NCBI RefSeq assembly: GCF_014851805.1
Contig: NZ_JACVAK010000001.1
Coordinates: forward strand, 1,736,001-1,800,000
DNA length: 64,000 nt
Direction: 5' to 3'
From: Pseudoxanthomonas sp. PXM02
GTDB lineage: Bacteria; Pseudomonadota; Gammaproteobacteria; Xanthomonadales; Xanthomonadaceae
Position numbers and translations under genes: made by a program. The notes beneath the pieces were generated by a model. That model had not been told where the DNA came from. It made no database searches and saw only the letters and a program-made list of their open reading frames with translations. Below, piece after piece: positions 17,467 to 27,312 of the stretch (its first letter is position 1; each line of letters opens with the position of its first letter).

Positions 17467-18509
17467 TACGCGGCCCTCAGCAGGTTGTGGAAATGCCACA
17501 CGCCGCTTTCGCGCTTGGGACACAGGCGGCCGGCGTCGTAGAAGCCGGAGGCCAGGCCACGCTGCACCGCTTCGCAGATGCGGATGTCCTCGTCCTGCAC
17601 GTCGTCGCTGAAGGCCTGGTCGTTGGCGATGCGCGCCTGCGCCGCGGCATCCGCCGCGTAGTAGTAGTCGAACTCCACCCGGCAGCGCTCCGGCCCCAGC
17701 GGCAGGATGCGGTTGGTCTGCAGCCGCCCCGGCATGATGTTGAGCATCACGTTGGGATAGACGAAGTAGTAGAACGCGTCGCCATCCCCATAGATGTCTC
17801 CACTGTCGCGCAGCGGCGAGTGCTGCAGCGAATGCCAGGGGAACAGCTCGGTGTCGTAGGCACGGTAATCCAGCACCTTCGACAGGCCGGGGTGCACGTG
17901 CGGCAGGTGGTAGCCCTCCAGGAAGTTGTCCACGTAGACCTTCCAGTTGCACGCGATGTCGTAATGATCACGGTGGTGGAAGCGAATCGCGGCCAAGTCG
18001 ATCGGTGCGATGCGTTCGGCGATGCCGCCGTAGACCTCGTCGAAGGCGGGCACGTCCTCGTGCAGGGCGACGAACACCAGTCCCTGCCACGCCTGCACAC
18101 GCAGCGGCGGTAGGCGGATGTCGCTCATGTCGAAATCGGCCGCGCCCTGCATCTCGGGCGCGCTGCGCAGCTGGCCTTCCAGCGTGTAGGTCCAGCCGTG
18201 GTACTTGCAGTGCAATGCGCGCGCGCCCTTGCCGTTGCAGAGCGCCAGCGGCCCGGCGCGGTGCCGGCACACGTTGGGGAAGGCGCGCAGCACGCCGTCC
18301 TGCCCGCGCACCACCAGCACCGGTACGCCACCCACCTGTTCGACGATGTGGTCGCCCGGTTCCGCCAGTTGCGCCAAGTGGGCGACCAGCTGCCAGCTGC
18401 GCTGGAACACCGCCGCCTGCTCCATCGCCAGCGTCGCCTCGCCGGTGTAATAGCGGGCGGGCAACGCGCGTGCGCGTTCCAGGGGAAGGAGGCTAGCGGT
18501 ATCCGGCAT
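17463..18509 (-). CDS. Rieske non-heme iron oxygenase (betaine/stachydrine demethylase-like)
   Basis: 348-residue alpha subunit of a Rieske oxygenase. The [2Fe-2S] ligands are Cys81-x-His83 and Cys101-x2-His104. The mononuclear iron site is in NWKVYVDNFLEGYHLPHVH (His201 and His206), with a late Asp as third ligand. It resembles GbcA and Stc2, which remove a methyl group from glycine betaine or stachydrine. The start is ATG 18509. These enzymes need a ferredoxin reductase partner, yet none is encoded next to it. The gene leads a three-gene overlapping operon with a permease and an N-demethylating flavoprotein, which supports quaternary amine catabolism. Confidence 0.87.
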   Translation of the reverse strand: MPDTASLLPLERARALPARYYTGEATLAMEQAAVFQRSWQLVAHLAQLAEPGDHIVEQVGGVPVLVVRGQDGVLRAFPNVCRHRAGPLALCNGKGARALHCKYHGWTYTLEGQLRSAPEMQGAADFDMSDIRLPPLRVQAWQGLVFVALHEDVPAFDEVYGGIAERIAPIDLAAIRFHHRDHYDIACNWKVYVDNFLEGYHLPHVHPGLSKVLDYRAYDTELFPWHSLQHSPLRDSGDIYGDGDAFYYFVYPNVMLNIMPGRLQTNRILPLGPERCRVEFDYYYAADAAAQARIANDQAFSDDVQDEDIRICEAVQRGLASGFYDAGRLCPKRESGVWHFHNLLRAAY

Positions 18510-18607
18510 GGCGTTCCCGTCAGTGGCAGCGCCGCGGACGACGCTGCCCAAGCCTACGCGCCGGAGCGGTCGCGGCACAGTGCCGAGTCACCCAGGCCCG
18601 GCAACGG

Positions 18608-18633
18608 AAAGCCCCGGTACGGACCGGGGCTTT
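18608..18633 (-). terminator. Hairpin terminator after cydX
   Basis: An 11-bp perfect stem (AAAGCCCCGGT / ACCGGGGCTTT) with a 4-nt loop lies 28 nt after the cydX stop and before the Rieske gene. Its U-tract is short (three T), so termination may be partial. Confidence 0.6.
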
Positions 18634-18661
18634 CGTGGCTGTGAGACGACGACCGGTGCCG

Positions 18662-18775
18662 CTATGGATCGCGTCCGGCCTCGCGATCGTTTTCGCGCAT
18701 TTCGTACCACATGCCATTGAGGATGGCGAAGCTCGCCGCCAGTCCGGCGCCCAGGATCCAGCTGAAGTACCACAT
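18662..18775 (-). CDS. cydX: Cytochrome bd oxidase small subunit CydX
   Basis: 37-residue single-span membrane protein beginning MWYFSWILGAGLAASFAILN, the CydX (YbgT) signature, with a short charged tail. It starts 10 nt after cydB ends and is read in the same direction. CydX stabilises the haem environment of bd oxidase and is needed for full activity in E. coli. Its presence points to a CydAB-type rather than a cyanide-insensitive CioAB-type oxidase. Confidence 0.92.
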   Translation of the reverse strand: MWYFSWILGAGLAASFAILNGMWYEMRENDREAGRDP

Positions 18776-18785
18776 GGCGTGCTCC

Positions 18786-19931
18786 TCAGTACGCGTTGGG
18801 ATTGCGCCCCATGCCGGTCTGGTCGACCTTGCCGCGCAGCACGCGGAAGACCCAGGCGGTATAGAGCAGGATGATGGGCAGGAACAACGCCGTCGCCAGC
18901 AGCATGATGAACAGCGTCATGTGGCTGGACGACGCATCCCAGACGGTCAGGCTGGAACCCGGCTGCGTCGACGACGGCAGCAGGAACGGGAACGTCGCCA
19001 GCCCTTCGGTCAGGATGATGCCGGCGATGCTGATCGACGAGGCCAGGAACGCGAGTCCCGCGCGCCCGGCCCGCAGTAGCGCCGCGCTCGCCAGCGCAGC
19101 CGCCACGCCGATCACCGGCAGCAGCCAGGTCAGCGGCCAGCGCGCGTAGTTCTCCATCCATGCGCCGGGCTGTGCCACCGCCACCTTGGCCAGCGGATTC
19201 GACGAGCCGGCCGGGTCCATCGCTACCTGAAGCGCATAGCCATCCAGACGCGCCACCCAGATGCCGGCGACGACGAACAGCAGCGCCGTGGCCAGGGCCG
19301 CGACGGTGCCGTAGCGGCGTGCACGTACGGCGATCTCGCCGGACGTCTTCAATGCCAGCATGTTGGCGCCGTGCATCAGCAGCATCGCCACGCTGACCAG
19401 ACCACACAACAGAGCGAACGGCGTCAGCAGGCCGAACAGACCGCCTTCGTAGAAGATCCGCAGCGTCTCGTCGAAATGGAACGGCACGCCGAGCAGCACG
19501 TTGCCCATCGCCACGCCGAACACAAGCGCCGGCACCAGCCCGCTGACGAACAGCGACCAGTCCCACGCCGCGCGCCAGCGCGGATCCGGCACCTTGCTGC
19601 GGAACTTGAAACCGACCGGCCGCAGGATCAGCGCGAACAGGATCAGGAACATCGCGATGTAGAACCCGGAGAAGCTGACCGCATACAACGGCGGAAACGC
19701 CGCGAAGATCGCGCCACCGCCGAGGATCAGCCACACCTGGTTGCCTTCCCACACCGGGCCGATGACGTTCAGCACGATGCGGCGCTCTTCGTCGGTGCGC
19801 GCCACCGCAGGCAGCAGCGTCGCGATGCCCAGGTCGAAGCCGTCCATCACCGCGAAGCCGATCAGCAGGATGCCCAGCAGCAGCCACCAGAGGAGGCGCA
19901 GCGTGGCGTAGTCGAGGGGAATCGTGTCCAT
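18786..19931 (-). CDS. cydB: Cytochrome bd ubiquinol oxidase subunit II
   Basis: 381-residue inner-membrane subunit with about nine hydrophobic spans. It opens with [29 protein letters not shown], contains [26 protein letters not shown], and ends with the conserved short cytoplasmic tail. ATG 19931 gives the usual length. It pairs with CydA 13 nt upstream. Confidence 0.97.
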   Translation of the reverse strand: MDTIPLDYATLRLLWWLLLGILLIGFAVMDGFDLGIATLLPAVARTDEERRIVLNVIGPVWEGNQVWLILGGGAIFAAFPPLYAVSFSGFYIAMFLILFALILRPVGFKFRSKVPDPRWRAAWDWSLFVSGLVPALVFGVAMGNVLLGVPFHFDETLRIFYEGGLFGLLTPFALLCGLVSVAMLLMHGANMLALKTSGEIAVRARRYGTVAALATALLFVVAGIWVARLDGYALQVAMDPAGSSNPLAKVAVAQPGAWMENYARWPLTWLLPVIGVAAALASAALLRAGRAGLAFLASSISIAGIILTEGLATFPFLLPSSTQPGSSLTVWDASSSHMTLFIMLLATALFLPIILLYTAWVFRVLRGKVDQTGMGRNPNAY

Positions 19932-19944
19932 GCGTCGTCTCCCG

Positions 19945-21513
19945 TCAGCCCGCCAGGGCCGGTTGCGGTGCCGGGGCATCGGGGGCGGGCTCGGACAGAT
20001 GCTCGGGCCCCTTCAGGATCAGCTTGCGCATCAGCCAGACTTCGATGATGGCGAGCACCGTGTAGATCAGCACGAAGCCGGTCAGCGTGATGATGATCTG
20101 GTGCAGCTTCAGCCCGGACGCGGCGAGGAACGTCGGCAGCACGCCGTCGATGATCCACGGTTGCCGCCCGTACTCGGCGATCAGCCAGCCGCACTCGATC
20201 GCCACCCACGGCAGCGGCAGGCTCCAGAACGCGACCTTGAGGAACCATCGGTATTTGTCCAGCCGCTGCCGGCTGGCTAGGTAGAACGCGACGGCGAAGA
20301 ACGCGATGAAGTAGAAGCCGAGCCCGGCCATCACCCGGAAGCTCCAGAACAGCGGCGCCACGTGCGGCACGGTGTCGTGCGCGGCACGGACGATTTCTTC
20401 CTCGGTCGCGTTGCCGATGTCGTCGCGGTAACGCTTCAGAAGCAGCGCATGGCCGATGTCGCGCCAGTGCGCTTCGAACACGTAGCGTGCCGTGCCGTCG
20501 TGCTTGTTCGCGCGCAGCTTCTGCAGCGCCTCGTAGCCCATCAGTCCGTTGCGGATGCGGCCTTCGGCGCGCTCGACCAGATCCAGGATGCCCGGCATCT
20601 CGGTATTGAACGAGCGCGTGCCGATCACGCCCATCACGTACGGGATATGCAGCGCGTAGTGGTTGGTCCGGTTCTGCTGGTCCGGGATCGCGAAAGCGTT
20701 GAAGCCGGCCGGGGCGGGCTCGGTCTCCCACATCGCTTCGATCGCCGCCAGCTTCATCTTCTGGTGCTCACTGGTGGCGTAGCCGCTCTCGTCGCCCAGC
20801 ACCACCACCGACAGCGCCGCGGCCAGGCCGAAGCTGGCCGCCACCGCCATCGAGCGCTTGGCGAAGTCGGCGTTGCGGCCGCGCAACAGGTAGAACGCGC
20901 TGATCGCCATCACGAACATCGCGCCGGTCACGTAGCCGGCCGAGACGGTGTGCACGAACTTGGCCTGCGCCACCGGGTTGAAGATCACCGCCATGAAGTC
21001 GGTGATCTCCATGCGCATGGTCTCGGGATTGAAGACCGCGCCGACCGGGTTCTGCATCCAGCCGTTCGCCACCAGGATCCACAGCGCCGAGAAGTTGGAC
21101 CCCAGCGCCACCAGCCAGGTCACCACCAGGTGCTGCACCTTGCTCAGCTTGTCCCAGCCGAAGAAGAACAGGCCGATGAAGGTCGCTTCCAGGAAGAAGG
21201 CCATCAGGCCCTCGATCGCCAGCGGCGCACCGAAGATGTCGCCCACGTAGTGGCTGTAGTAGGACCAGTTCATGCCGAACTGGAACTCCATCACGATGCC
21301 GGTGGCCACGCCCATCGCGAAGTTGATGCCGAACAGCGTGCCCCAGAACAGGGTCATGCGCCGCCAGATGTCGCGCCCCGTCATGACGTAGACGCTCTCC
21401 ATGATGGCGATCATGAAGGACAGCCCCAGCGTCAGGGGCACGAACAGGAAGTGGTACATCGCCGTCAGCGCGAATTGCAGACGGGACAGTTCGACGACGG
21501 TCATGTCCGGCAT
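19945..21513 (-). CDS. cydA: Cytochrome bd ubiquinol oxidase subunit I
   Basis: 522-residue haem-bearing subunit. It shows [23 protein letters not shown] with the axial His of b595 at about residue 21, [16 protein letters not shown] with the b558 His, and the quinol-site signature [12 protein letters not shown]. The long insertion between [26 protein letters not shown] and the next span is the long Q-loop seen in E. coli-type enzymes. The start ATG 21513 has GGGAG about 10 nt upstream; ATG 21504 is an alternative. It is divergent from ccoN, with 167 nt between the two starts. Confidence 0.97.
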   Translation of the reverse strand: MPDMTVVELSRLQFALTAMYHFLFVPLTLGLSFMIAIMESVYVMTGRDIWRRMTLFWGTLFGINFAMGVATGIVMEFQFGMNWSYYSHYVGDIFGAPLAIEGLMAFFLEATFIGLFFFGWDKLSKVQHLVVTWLVALGSNFSALWILVANGWMQNPVGAVFNPETMRMEITDFMAVIFNPVAQAKFVHTVSAGYVTGAMFVMAISAFYLLRGRNADFAKRSMAVAASFGLAAALSVVVLGDESGYATSEHQKMKLAAIEAMWETEPAPAGFNAFAIPDQQNRTNHYALHIPYVMGVIGTRSFNTEMPGILDLVERAEGRIRNGLMGYEALQKLRANKHDGTARYVFEAHWRDIGHALLLKRYRDDIGNATEEEIVRAAHDTVPHVAPLFWSFRVMAGLGFYFIAFFAVAFYLASRQRLDKYRWFLKVAFWSLPLPWVAIECGWLIAEYGRQPWIIDGVLPTFLAASGLKLHQIIITLTGFVLIYTVLAIIEVWLMRKLILKGPEHLSEPAPDAPAPQPALAG

Positions 21514-21543
21514 GGCAGTGCGGCTCCCGGTTGTCTGACGGGG

Positions 21544-21549
21544 ATTCTA
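21544..21549 (-). promoter_or_regulatory. Candidate cydA -10 element
   Basis: On the minus strand the hexamer TAGAAT matches TATAAT at five of six positions and would place the start of cydA transcription near 21537, giving a 23-nt leader. The FNR box centre would then be at about -81.5, a known class I activator distance. No good -35 is present, as expected for an activated promoter. Inferred only. Confidence 0.4.
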
Positions 21550-21611
21550 GCCCCCGACATCCTGCCCGAGGCGCGACCGTCCGTCGCACCCCCGTTCGGG
21601 GGACGCCGGCC

Positions 21612-21625
21612 TTGATTCTGATCAA
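21612..21625. promoter_or_regulatory. FNR/ANR box between cydA and ccoN
   Basis: TTGATTCTGATCAA is a perfect match to the FNR consensus TTGAT-N4-ATCAA. Its centre (21618.5) is 41.5 nt upstream of a predicted ccoN start of transcription at 21660, behind the -10-like GAGAAT (21648-21653). This is class II activator geometry. It is the only such box between the divergent oxidase operons and may serve both. Confidence 0.85.
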
Positions 21626-21680
21626 TGCGGCCCGGCCGGTGGGTCCCGAGAATCCACCGTACCAGAATAGGAGAGGCCGC

Positions 21681-23120
21681 ATGCAAGGCGTCCAGGGGAC
21701 TTACAACGACAAGGTGGTGCGCCAGTTCACGGTGATGACCGTGGTCTGGGGCATCGTGGGGATGCTGGTGGGCGTGCTGATCGCCGCCCAGCTGTACTGG
21801 CCGGCCCTCAACTTCGACCTGCCGTGGCTCAGCTACGGACGGCTGCGGCCGCTGCACACCAACGCGGTGATCTTCGCGTTCGGCGGCTGCGCGCTGTTCG
21901 CCACCAGCCTGCACATCGTGCAGCGGACCAGCCACGTGCGGCTGCTCTCCGACAAGCTGGCGGCGTTCGTGTTCTGGGGCTGGCAGCTGGTCATCGTGCT
22001 GGCGGCGGTCACCCTGCCGTTGGGCCTGACCCAGGGCAAGGAATACGCCGAACTGATCTGGCCGATCGACATCCTGATCGCGGTGGTCTGGGTCGCTTAC
22101 GGCGTGCTGTTCTTCGGCACCATCGTCAAGCGCGCGGTCAAGCACATCTACGTGGCGAACTGGTTCTTCGGCGCCTTCATCATCGCCGTCGCGCTGCTGC
22201 ACATCGTCAACAGTCTGGCGCTGCCGAGCGGCCTGCTGCACTCCTATCCGGTCTACAGCGGCGCCGTCGACGCGATGGTGCAGTGGTGGTACGGGCACAA
22301 CGCGGTGGGCTTCTTCCTGACCGCCGGCTTCCTGGGAATGATGTACTACTTCGTGCCGAAGCAGGCCGGCCGCCCGATCTACTCGTACCGCCTGTCGATC
22401 GTGCACTTCTGGGCGCTGATCGCGGTCTACATGTGGGCCGGCCCGCACCACCTGCACTACACCGCGCTGCCGGACTGGGCACAGAGCCTGGGCATGGTGT
22501 TCTCGCTGATCCTGCTGGCGCCCAGCTGGGGCGGCGCCATCAACGGCGTGATGACGCTGTCGGGCGTGTGGCACAAGCTGCGCACCGATCCGATCCTGAA
22601 GTTCCTGATCGTCTCGCTGTCGTTCTACATGATGTCGACCTTCGAAGGTCCCATGATGTCGATCAAGACGGTCAACTCGCTGAGCCACTACACCGACTGG
22701 ACCATCGGCCACGTGCACGCCGGCGCGCTGGGCTGGGTGGCGATGATCACCATCGGCTCGGTCTACGCGATGCTGCCCAAACTGCTGGGCCGCGAGCAGA
22801 TGTATTCGGTCAAGGCGATCGACACGCACTTCTGGCTGCACACCCTGGGCGTGGTGTTCTACATCGCCTCGATGTGGATCGCCGGCGTGATGCAGGGCCT
22901 GATGTGGCGCGCCACCAACGCCGACGGCACGTTGACCTACAGCTTCGTCGAAGCGCTGAACGCCACCTACCCCTACTACCTGGTCCGCCTGGGCGGCGGC
23001 CTGCTGGTCTTCGTCGGCATGGTGCTGATGGCCTGGAATACCTGGAAGACCTTCCAGGCGGCCAAGTCCACCGCGCCGCAGCCGATCCTGCAGCCCGATG
23101 CCAGCCAAGCGCGCGCCTGA
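21681..23120 (+). CDS. ccoN: cbb3-type cytochrome c oxidase subunit I
   Basis: 479-residue catalytic subunit of the high-affinity cbb3 oxidase, with twelve expected spans. Visible signatures are [36 protein letters not shown] with a CuB His and the active-site Tyr region nearby, [14 protein letters not shown], and [29 protein letters not shown], which is diagnostic of CcoN. ATG 21681 has AGGAGAGG upstream. First gene of a long rightward operon controlled by the FNR box at 21612. Confidence 0.97.
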   Translation: MQGVQGTYNDKVVRQFTVMTVVWGIVGMLVGVLIAAQLYWPALNFDLPWLSYGRLRPLHTNAVIFAFGGCALFATSLHIVQRTSHVRLLSDKLAAFVFWGWQLVIVLAAVTLPLGLTQGKEYAELIWPIDILIAVVWVAYGVLFFGTIVKRAVKHIYVANWFFGAFIIAVALLHIVNSLALPSGLLHSYPVYSGAVDAMVQWWYGHNAVGFFLTAGFLGMMYYFVPKQAGRPIYSYRLSIVHFWALIAVYMWAGPHHLHYTALPDWAQSLGMVFSLILLAPSWGGAINGVMTLSGVWHKLRTDPILKFLIVSLSFYMMSTFEGPMMSIKTVNSLSHYTDWTIGHVHAGALGWVAMITIGSVYAMLPKLLGREQMYSVKAIDTHFWLHTLGVVFYIASMWIAGVMQGLMWRATNADGTLTYSFVEALNATYPYYLVRLGGGLLVFVGMVLMAWNTWKTFQAAKSTAPQPILQPDASQARA

Positions 23121-23130
23121 GGACCTGACG

Positions 23131-23751
23131 ATGAGCAACGGAAATTCGCACGAGAAGATCGAGAAGAACGTCGGCCTGATGGCCGTCCTGATCGCGGTGG
23201 CAGTGTCGTTCGGCGGCCTGGCCGAGATCGTCCCGCTGATGTTCCAGGCCGAGGCGATCAAGCCGCTGGAAGGCGTGAAGCCCTACCCCGCGCTGGAGCT
23301 GGCCGGACGCGACGTGTACATCCGCGAGGGTTGCTACAACTGCCACTCGCAGATGGTGCGCACGCTGCGCTTCGAATCCGAGCGCTATGGCCACTACTCG
23401 CTGGCGGGTGAATCGGTCTACGACCGCCCGTTCCAGTGGGGCAGCAAGCGCACCGGACCGGACCTGGCGCGCGTCGGCGGCCGCTACTCCGACGACTGGC
23501 ACCGCGTGCACCTGATCAATCCGCGCGACGTGGTGCCGGAATCGAACATGCCGTCCTTCCCCTGGCTGGAAAACGCCAAGGTCGACGGCGCCGAGGTCGC
23601 CCAGCGCATGAAGACGCTGCAGCGCATCGGCGACCCGTACACCGACGAAGAGATCAACACCGCGGCCTCCGACGTGGAAGGCCGCACAGAACTGGACGCC
23701 GTGGTCGCCTACCTGCAAGGGCTGGGCAAGGCCGCGCCGAGGGGAGGTTGA
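23131..23751 (+). CDS. ccoO: cbb3 oxidase monohaem cytochrome c subunit
   Basis: 206-residue membrane-anchored cytochrome c. One N-terminal span (about 15-35) is followed by the haem site Cys68-Tyr-Asn-Cys71-His72 and the family motifs [18 protein letters not shown] and [28 protein letters not shown] 23131 follows ccoN by 10 nt. It passes electrons from CcoP to CcoN. Confidence 0.97.
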   Translation: MSNGNSHEKIEKNVGLMAVLIAVAVSFGGLAEIVPLMFQAEAIKPLEGVKPYPALELAGRDVYIREGCYNCHSQMVRTLRFESERYGHYSLAGESVYDRPFQWGSKRTGPDLARVGGRYSDDWHRVHLINPRDVVPESNMPSFPWLENAKVDGAEVAQRMKTLQRIGDPYTDEEINTAASDVEGRTELDAVVAYLQGLGKAAPRGG

Positions 23752-23754
23752 GCC

Positions 23755-23895
23755 ATGGTTTCGGGGATCGTGACCGGCGTATTGCTGGTGCTGTTCATTG
23801 CCGGCTGGGCGTGGGCGTGGAGCCCACGCCGCAAGGCGGATTTCGAGAATGCGGCGCGCATGCCGCTGGGTGAGGAAGGGGAGAACAACCCATGA
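23755..23895 (+). CDS. ccoQ: cbb3 oxidase small subunit CcoQ
   Basis: 46-residue protein with one membrane span (GIVTGVLLVLFIAGWAWAW) followed by SPRRKADFENAARMPL, a common CcoQ tail. It sits 3 nt after ccoO and overlaps ccoP by ATGA. CcoQ stabilises the assembled complex. Confidence 0.92.
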   Translation: MVSGIVTGVLLVLFIAGWAWAWSPRRKADFENAARMPLGEEGENNP

Positions 23896-24827
23896 GCGCT
23901 GGCTGGATCGGATTCATCGTCGCGCTGGTCGTACTGAACATCCTGGGCTGCATGTGGCTGCTGTGGTGGACGGCGCGCCGCCGCCCCGGCGACCCGGCAC
24001 CGGAAGACACCTCGCACGTGTGGGACGGCGACCTCACCGAGTACAACAAGCCGTTGCCGAAGTGGTGGATCAACCTGTTCTACATCACCATCGTCTTCAG
24101 CATCGGCTACATCGCATGGTACGGCGGCCTCGGCGTCATTCCCGGCTACGCCAAGTGGTCGTCCGCCGGCGAGCACAACGAAGTGAAGGCCGTGCAGGAC
24201 AGGAAGCTGGAAGCCACGTTCGCGCCGTTCGCCAATCAGCCGATCGACGCGCTGGCCAAGGATCCGAAGGCGCTGGCGCTGGGCCGTTCGATCTTCAACA
24301 ACACCTGCGCCACCTGCCATGGTTCTTCCGGCCAGGGCGCGACCGGCTATCCCAACCTGACCGACGGCATCTGGCACTGGGGCGGCACGCCGGACCTGGT
24401 GTTGCAGACGGTGCTCGATGGTCGCGAAGGCGTGATGCCGGAATGGGGCACCGCGCTGACCAACATGGGCGGCGAGAACGCGGTGGATTACGTCATCGCC
24501 TACGTCAACGTGCTGAACAACCCGCAGGAAGGCATGGGCAACAACTTCATGGCCGCCCAGGGCAAGCCGCTGTACGACGGTCTGTGCGTCGCCTGTCACG
24601 GCGTCGACGGCAAGGGCAACCAGGAACTCGGCGCGCCCGACCTGACCGACGACTACTGGCTGTACGGCAACAGCAAGGACAGCCTGCGCACGACGATCAC
24701 GCGCGGCCGTCACGGCGTGATGCCCGCGCACCGCGAACTGCTGGGCGAAACGCGTGCGCGCCTGGTGGCCTCGTACGTCTGGTCGCTGTCGCACAAGGAA
24801 AGCCAGGCGGCCGCCGGCGCGCAATGA
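23892..24827 (+). CDS. ccoP: cbb3 oxidase dihaem cytochrome c subunit
   Basis: 311-residue CcoP. Two N-terminal membrane segments flank the conserved VWDGDLTEYNKPLPKWW. Two periplasmic c-type domains carry CATCH (residue 139) and CVACH (residue 232). Each is followed by its distal Met region (GREGVMPEWG and RHGVMPAH). ATG overlaps the ccoQ stop. Confidence 0.97.
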   Translation: MSAGWIGFIVALVVLNILGCMWLLWWTARRRPGDPAPEDTSHVWDGDLTEYNKPLPKWWINLFYITIVFSIGYIAWYGGLGVIPGYAKWSSAGEHNEVKAVQDRKLEATFAPFANQPIDALAKDPKALALGRSIFNNTCATCHGSSGQGATGYPNLTDGIWHWGGTPDLVLQTVLDGREGVMPEWGTALTNMGGENAVDYVIAYVNVLNNPQEGMGNNFMAAQGKPLYDGLCVACHGVDGKGNQELGAPDLTDDYWLYGNSKDSLRTTITRGRHGVMPAHRELLGETRARLVASYVWSLSHKESQAAAGAQ

Positions 24828-25120
24828 CCGACTTCACCGAGCCCCGCCTCGACCACCCGCCCCGGCCGCTCGTGCAGCGCGCCGGGGCCGTGTTATGGCC
24901 CAGCTTCTTCGCGGCCGGCGTGGCGACGATGGTGTTCTTCGCCTTCGTCGATCCGCTGACGCTGCGCGACATGACCTTCCCCGACCTAGCGATCAGCCGC
25001 GAACTCGGCTACACGCTGGGTTTCTTCATGTTCTGGCTGGCGACCGCGGCCAGCAGCCTGTTCACCTGGATCCTGCTGCGCCCCGCCAGCCGCTTCAACC
25101 GCGCGCTGAAGCCCGACTAG
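24824..25120 (+). CDS. Small two-span membrane protein of the cco operon
   Basis: 98-residue protein with two hydrophobic stretches (about 21-43 and 63-87: AVLWPSFFAAGVATMVFFAFV and TLGFFMFWLATAASSLFTWI). Its ATG overlaps the ccoP stop as ATGA. It has no enzyme or cofactor motif and I cannot assign a function. Placement between ccoP and ccoG in a tightly packed operon argues for a role in assembly or stability of the oxidase. It is too dissimilar to CcoQ, CcoS or FixH to be one of them. Confidence 0.75.
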   Translation: MTDFTEPRLDHPPRPLVQRAGAVLWPSFFAAGVATMVFFAFVDPLTLRDMTFPDLAISRELGYTLGFFMFWLATAASSLFTWILLRPASRFNRALKPD

Positions 25121-25194
25121 CGCCTGCGACAAACCGTCGCTCCCTTGCGCGCGCGCGCGGCGCGAGCATGACGCCAGCCAAGACAGAAGCTCCC

Positions 25195-26790
25195 ATGTCC
25201 ACGCCAGCCCCGCCTCCCTCCACCCCGCCCGACGCGTCGAAACGCCGCATTCCGTTGGACGTGGTCGATGCACACGGCAACGCGTTCTACGTCAGCGAGC
25301 GCAAGGTCTATCCGCGCGACGTGGCCGGCACGCTCAACCGCCTGCGCGTGGCCGCGGTGTGGTGGCTGCTCGGCATGTACTACGTGTTTCCGTGGCTGCG
25401 CTGGGACGATCGCCAGGCCGTCCTGTTCGATCTTCCCGCACGCAAGTTCTACGTGTTCGGCCTGGTGTTCTGGCCGCAGGACTTCCTGCTGCTGGCGGTG
25501 CTGCTGATCATCGCGGCGATGGCGCTGTTCTTCTTCACCGCGCTCGCCGGACGTCTCTGGTGCGGCTATGCCTGTCCGCAGACGGTATGGACGGAAGTGT
25601 TCCTGTGGATGGAGCGCTGGACCGAAGGCGATCGCAGCGCACGCATCAAGCTCGACGCTGCACCCTGGAACGCCAACAAGCTGCTGCGCAAGGGTGGCAA
25701 GCACGTGCTGTGGGCAGTGTTCGCGCTGTGGACCGGCTTCACCTTCGTCGGCTTCTTCACGCCCATCCTCGACCTCGGCACACGGCTGTGGCCGTTCGCA
25801 TGGGGTGGCTGGGAAACGTTCTGGGTGCTGTTCTACGCGCTGGCCACGTGGGGCTTCGCCGGCTTCCTGCGCGAGCAGGTGTGCAAGTACATGTGCCCCT
25901 ATGCGCGCTTCCAGAGTGCGATGTTCGACCGCAACACGCTGATCATCGCCTACGACCCGATGCGCGGCGAGCCACGCGGCCCGCGCAAGCGCGGCCTGGG
26001 CAGCGTGCTGGAACGCGCACGCGGCCTGCTGGAGAACACCGTCGCGTACGACTACGTGATGCGGGCGGCCGCGCACCCGAGCGCCGCCGACCAGCGCCTC
26101 GGCGCGCACGGCACCATCACCTTCGCCGGTGCCGGCGTGGTGGTCGAACCGCTGCCGAAGTTCGTGCCGGACCAGCTGGGCGACTGCATCGACTGCACGA
26201 TCTGCGTGCAGGTCTGCCCCACCGGCATCGATATCCGCAACGGCCTGCAGTACGAATGCATCGCCTGCGGCGCCTGCATCGACGCCTGCAACGACGTCAT
26301 GGACAAGATGGGCTATCCGCAGGGCCTGATCCGCTACACCACGCAGAACGCCATCGACGGCAGGCCCTCGAAGGTGCTGCGTCCGCGCATCTTCGTCTAT
26401 GGCGCCCTGCTGCTGGCGCTGGTCGCCGCCTGGGGCTGGGGCGTGTTCAACCGCGACGTGCTGATCGCGGAAGTCCTGCGCGACCGCAACGCGCTGTATC
26501 GCGAAGTGGCGGGCGACCGGGTCGAGAACAGCTACACGCTCAAGCTGGTGAACAAGGACCAGCAATCGCACCACTATGTCGTGACGCTGGCGTCGGACTC
26601 TCCCGGCATCGGCCTGCGCGACGGCGCGCTGGCGGTAAGCGCCGCACCTGAGGAAGTCCTCTCGCTGGCCGTTACCGCCACCGCGCCTTCCACCCTCCAC
26701 GGCCGCCATGCCGTGACCTTCACCGTCCGCGATGTCGACACCGGCACCGAGAAGACCGTGGACAGCAGCTACTACGGACCGATCCCATGA
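25195..26790 (+). CDS. ccoG: CcoG/RdxA Cu(II) reductase, Fe-S assembly protein
   Basis: 531-residue polyferredoxin needed for copper delivery to cbb3 oxidase. It has five expected spans and the motifs WCGYACPQTVWTEVF and CKYMCPYARFQSAMFD. Two [4Fe-4S] sites lie in CIDCTICVQVCPTGIDIRNG and ECIACGACIDACN. A C-terminal Ig-like domain ends YYGPIP. ATG 25195 has a weak AGAAG upstream. ATG 25168, nine codons earlier, is equally in frame and cannot be excluded. The 3' end overlaps ccoH by ATGA. Confidence 0.95.
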   Translation: MSTPAPPPSTPPDASKRRIPLDVVDAHGNAFYVSERKVYPRDVAGTLNRLRVAAVWWLLGMYYVFPWLRWDDRQAVLFDLPARKFYVFGLVFWPQDFLLLAVLLIIAAMALFFFTALAGRLWCGYACPQTVWTEVFLWMERWTEGDRSARIKLDAAPWNANKLLRKGGKHVLWAVFALWTGFTFVGFFTPILDLGTRLWPFAWGGWETFWVLFYALATWGFAGFLREQVCKYMCPYARFQSAMFDRNTLIIAYDPMRGEPRGPRKRGLGSVLERARGLLENTVAYDYVMRAAAHPSAADQRLGAHGTITFAGAGVVVEPLPKFVPDQLGDCIDCTICVQVCPTGIDIRNGLQYECIACGACIDACNDVMDKMGYPQGLIRYTTQNAIDGRPSKVLRPRIFVYGALLLALVAAWGWGVFNRDVLIAEVLRDRNALYREVAGDRVENSYTLKLVNKDQQSHHYVVTLASDSPGIGLRDGALAVSAAPEEVLSLAVTATAPSTLHGRHAVTFTVRDVDTGTEKTVDSSYYGPIP

Positions 26791-27305
26791 CCATGAAATC
26801 CGCTTCCGTCGCCCAAGGCCGCCCGTTCTGGAAAGAACCGATGGTGTGGCTCGTCTGGGGTCTGCCGCTCGCCTCCATCGTCGCCGGCGTCGGGCTGGTG
26901 GTGACCGCCGTGCGTGCCGGTGGCGCCGACGCCGTCATCGACGACGTGCAGCGCGTCTCGCAGATCCAGACCACCGACCTGGGCCCCGACGAACGCGCCG
27001 CGCAGCGCAGGCTGAGCGCCATCGTGCAGGTCCGCCCCGACCACGTGGAACTGACCGCGGTGACCGGCGAGTTCGAACGCGATGCCGGGCTGGTGCTGGT
27101 CATGACCCACCCGACCGAAGCCGCGCAGGACCTGCGCCTGCCGCTGGCGCTCACGACCACCGGCTGGACCGCGTCCGCCGAGATCGACACGCGGCACGAC
27201 TGGAATGTGCAGCTGGCGCCCGAGAACAACCATTGGCGTATCCGCGGTCGCCTGCAGAAAGACACGCAGGCCTCGCGCCTGGCGCCCGCGGTCGGGGACG
27301 GCTGA
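26787..27305 (+). CDS. ccoH: FixH/CcoH family protein
   Basis: 172-residue membrane-anchored protein with a basic N-terminus, one span (MVWLVWGLPLASIVAGVGLVV, about 19-39) and a periplasmic beta-rich domain. This is the FixH layout and the gene is in the canonical place between ccoG and ccoI. CcoH is needed for stable assembly of cbb3 oxidase. Sequence conservation in this family is low, so the call leans on context. Confidence 0.88.
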   Translation: MTMKSASVAQGRPFWKEPMVWLVWGLPLASIVAGVGLVVTAVRAGGADAVIDDVQRVSQIQTTDLGPDERAAQRRLSAIVQVRPDHVELTAVTGEFERDAGLVLVMTHPTEAAQDLRLPLALTTTGWTASAEIDTRHDWNVQLAPENNHWRIRGRLQKDTQASRLAPAVGDG

Positions 27306-27312
27306 GTCCGCC

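Noticed and set aside
25126-25140. GCGAC-N5-GTCGC hairpin before ccoG as a terminator or REP copy
   Set aside because: Five-bp stem with no U-tract inside a continuous operon; too short to be a meaningful copy of the 33958 repeat.
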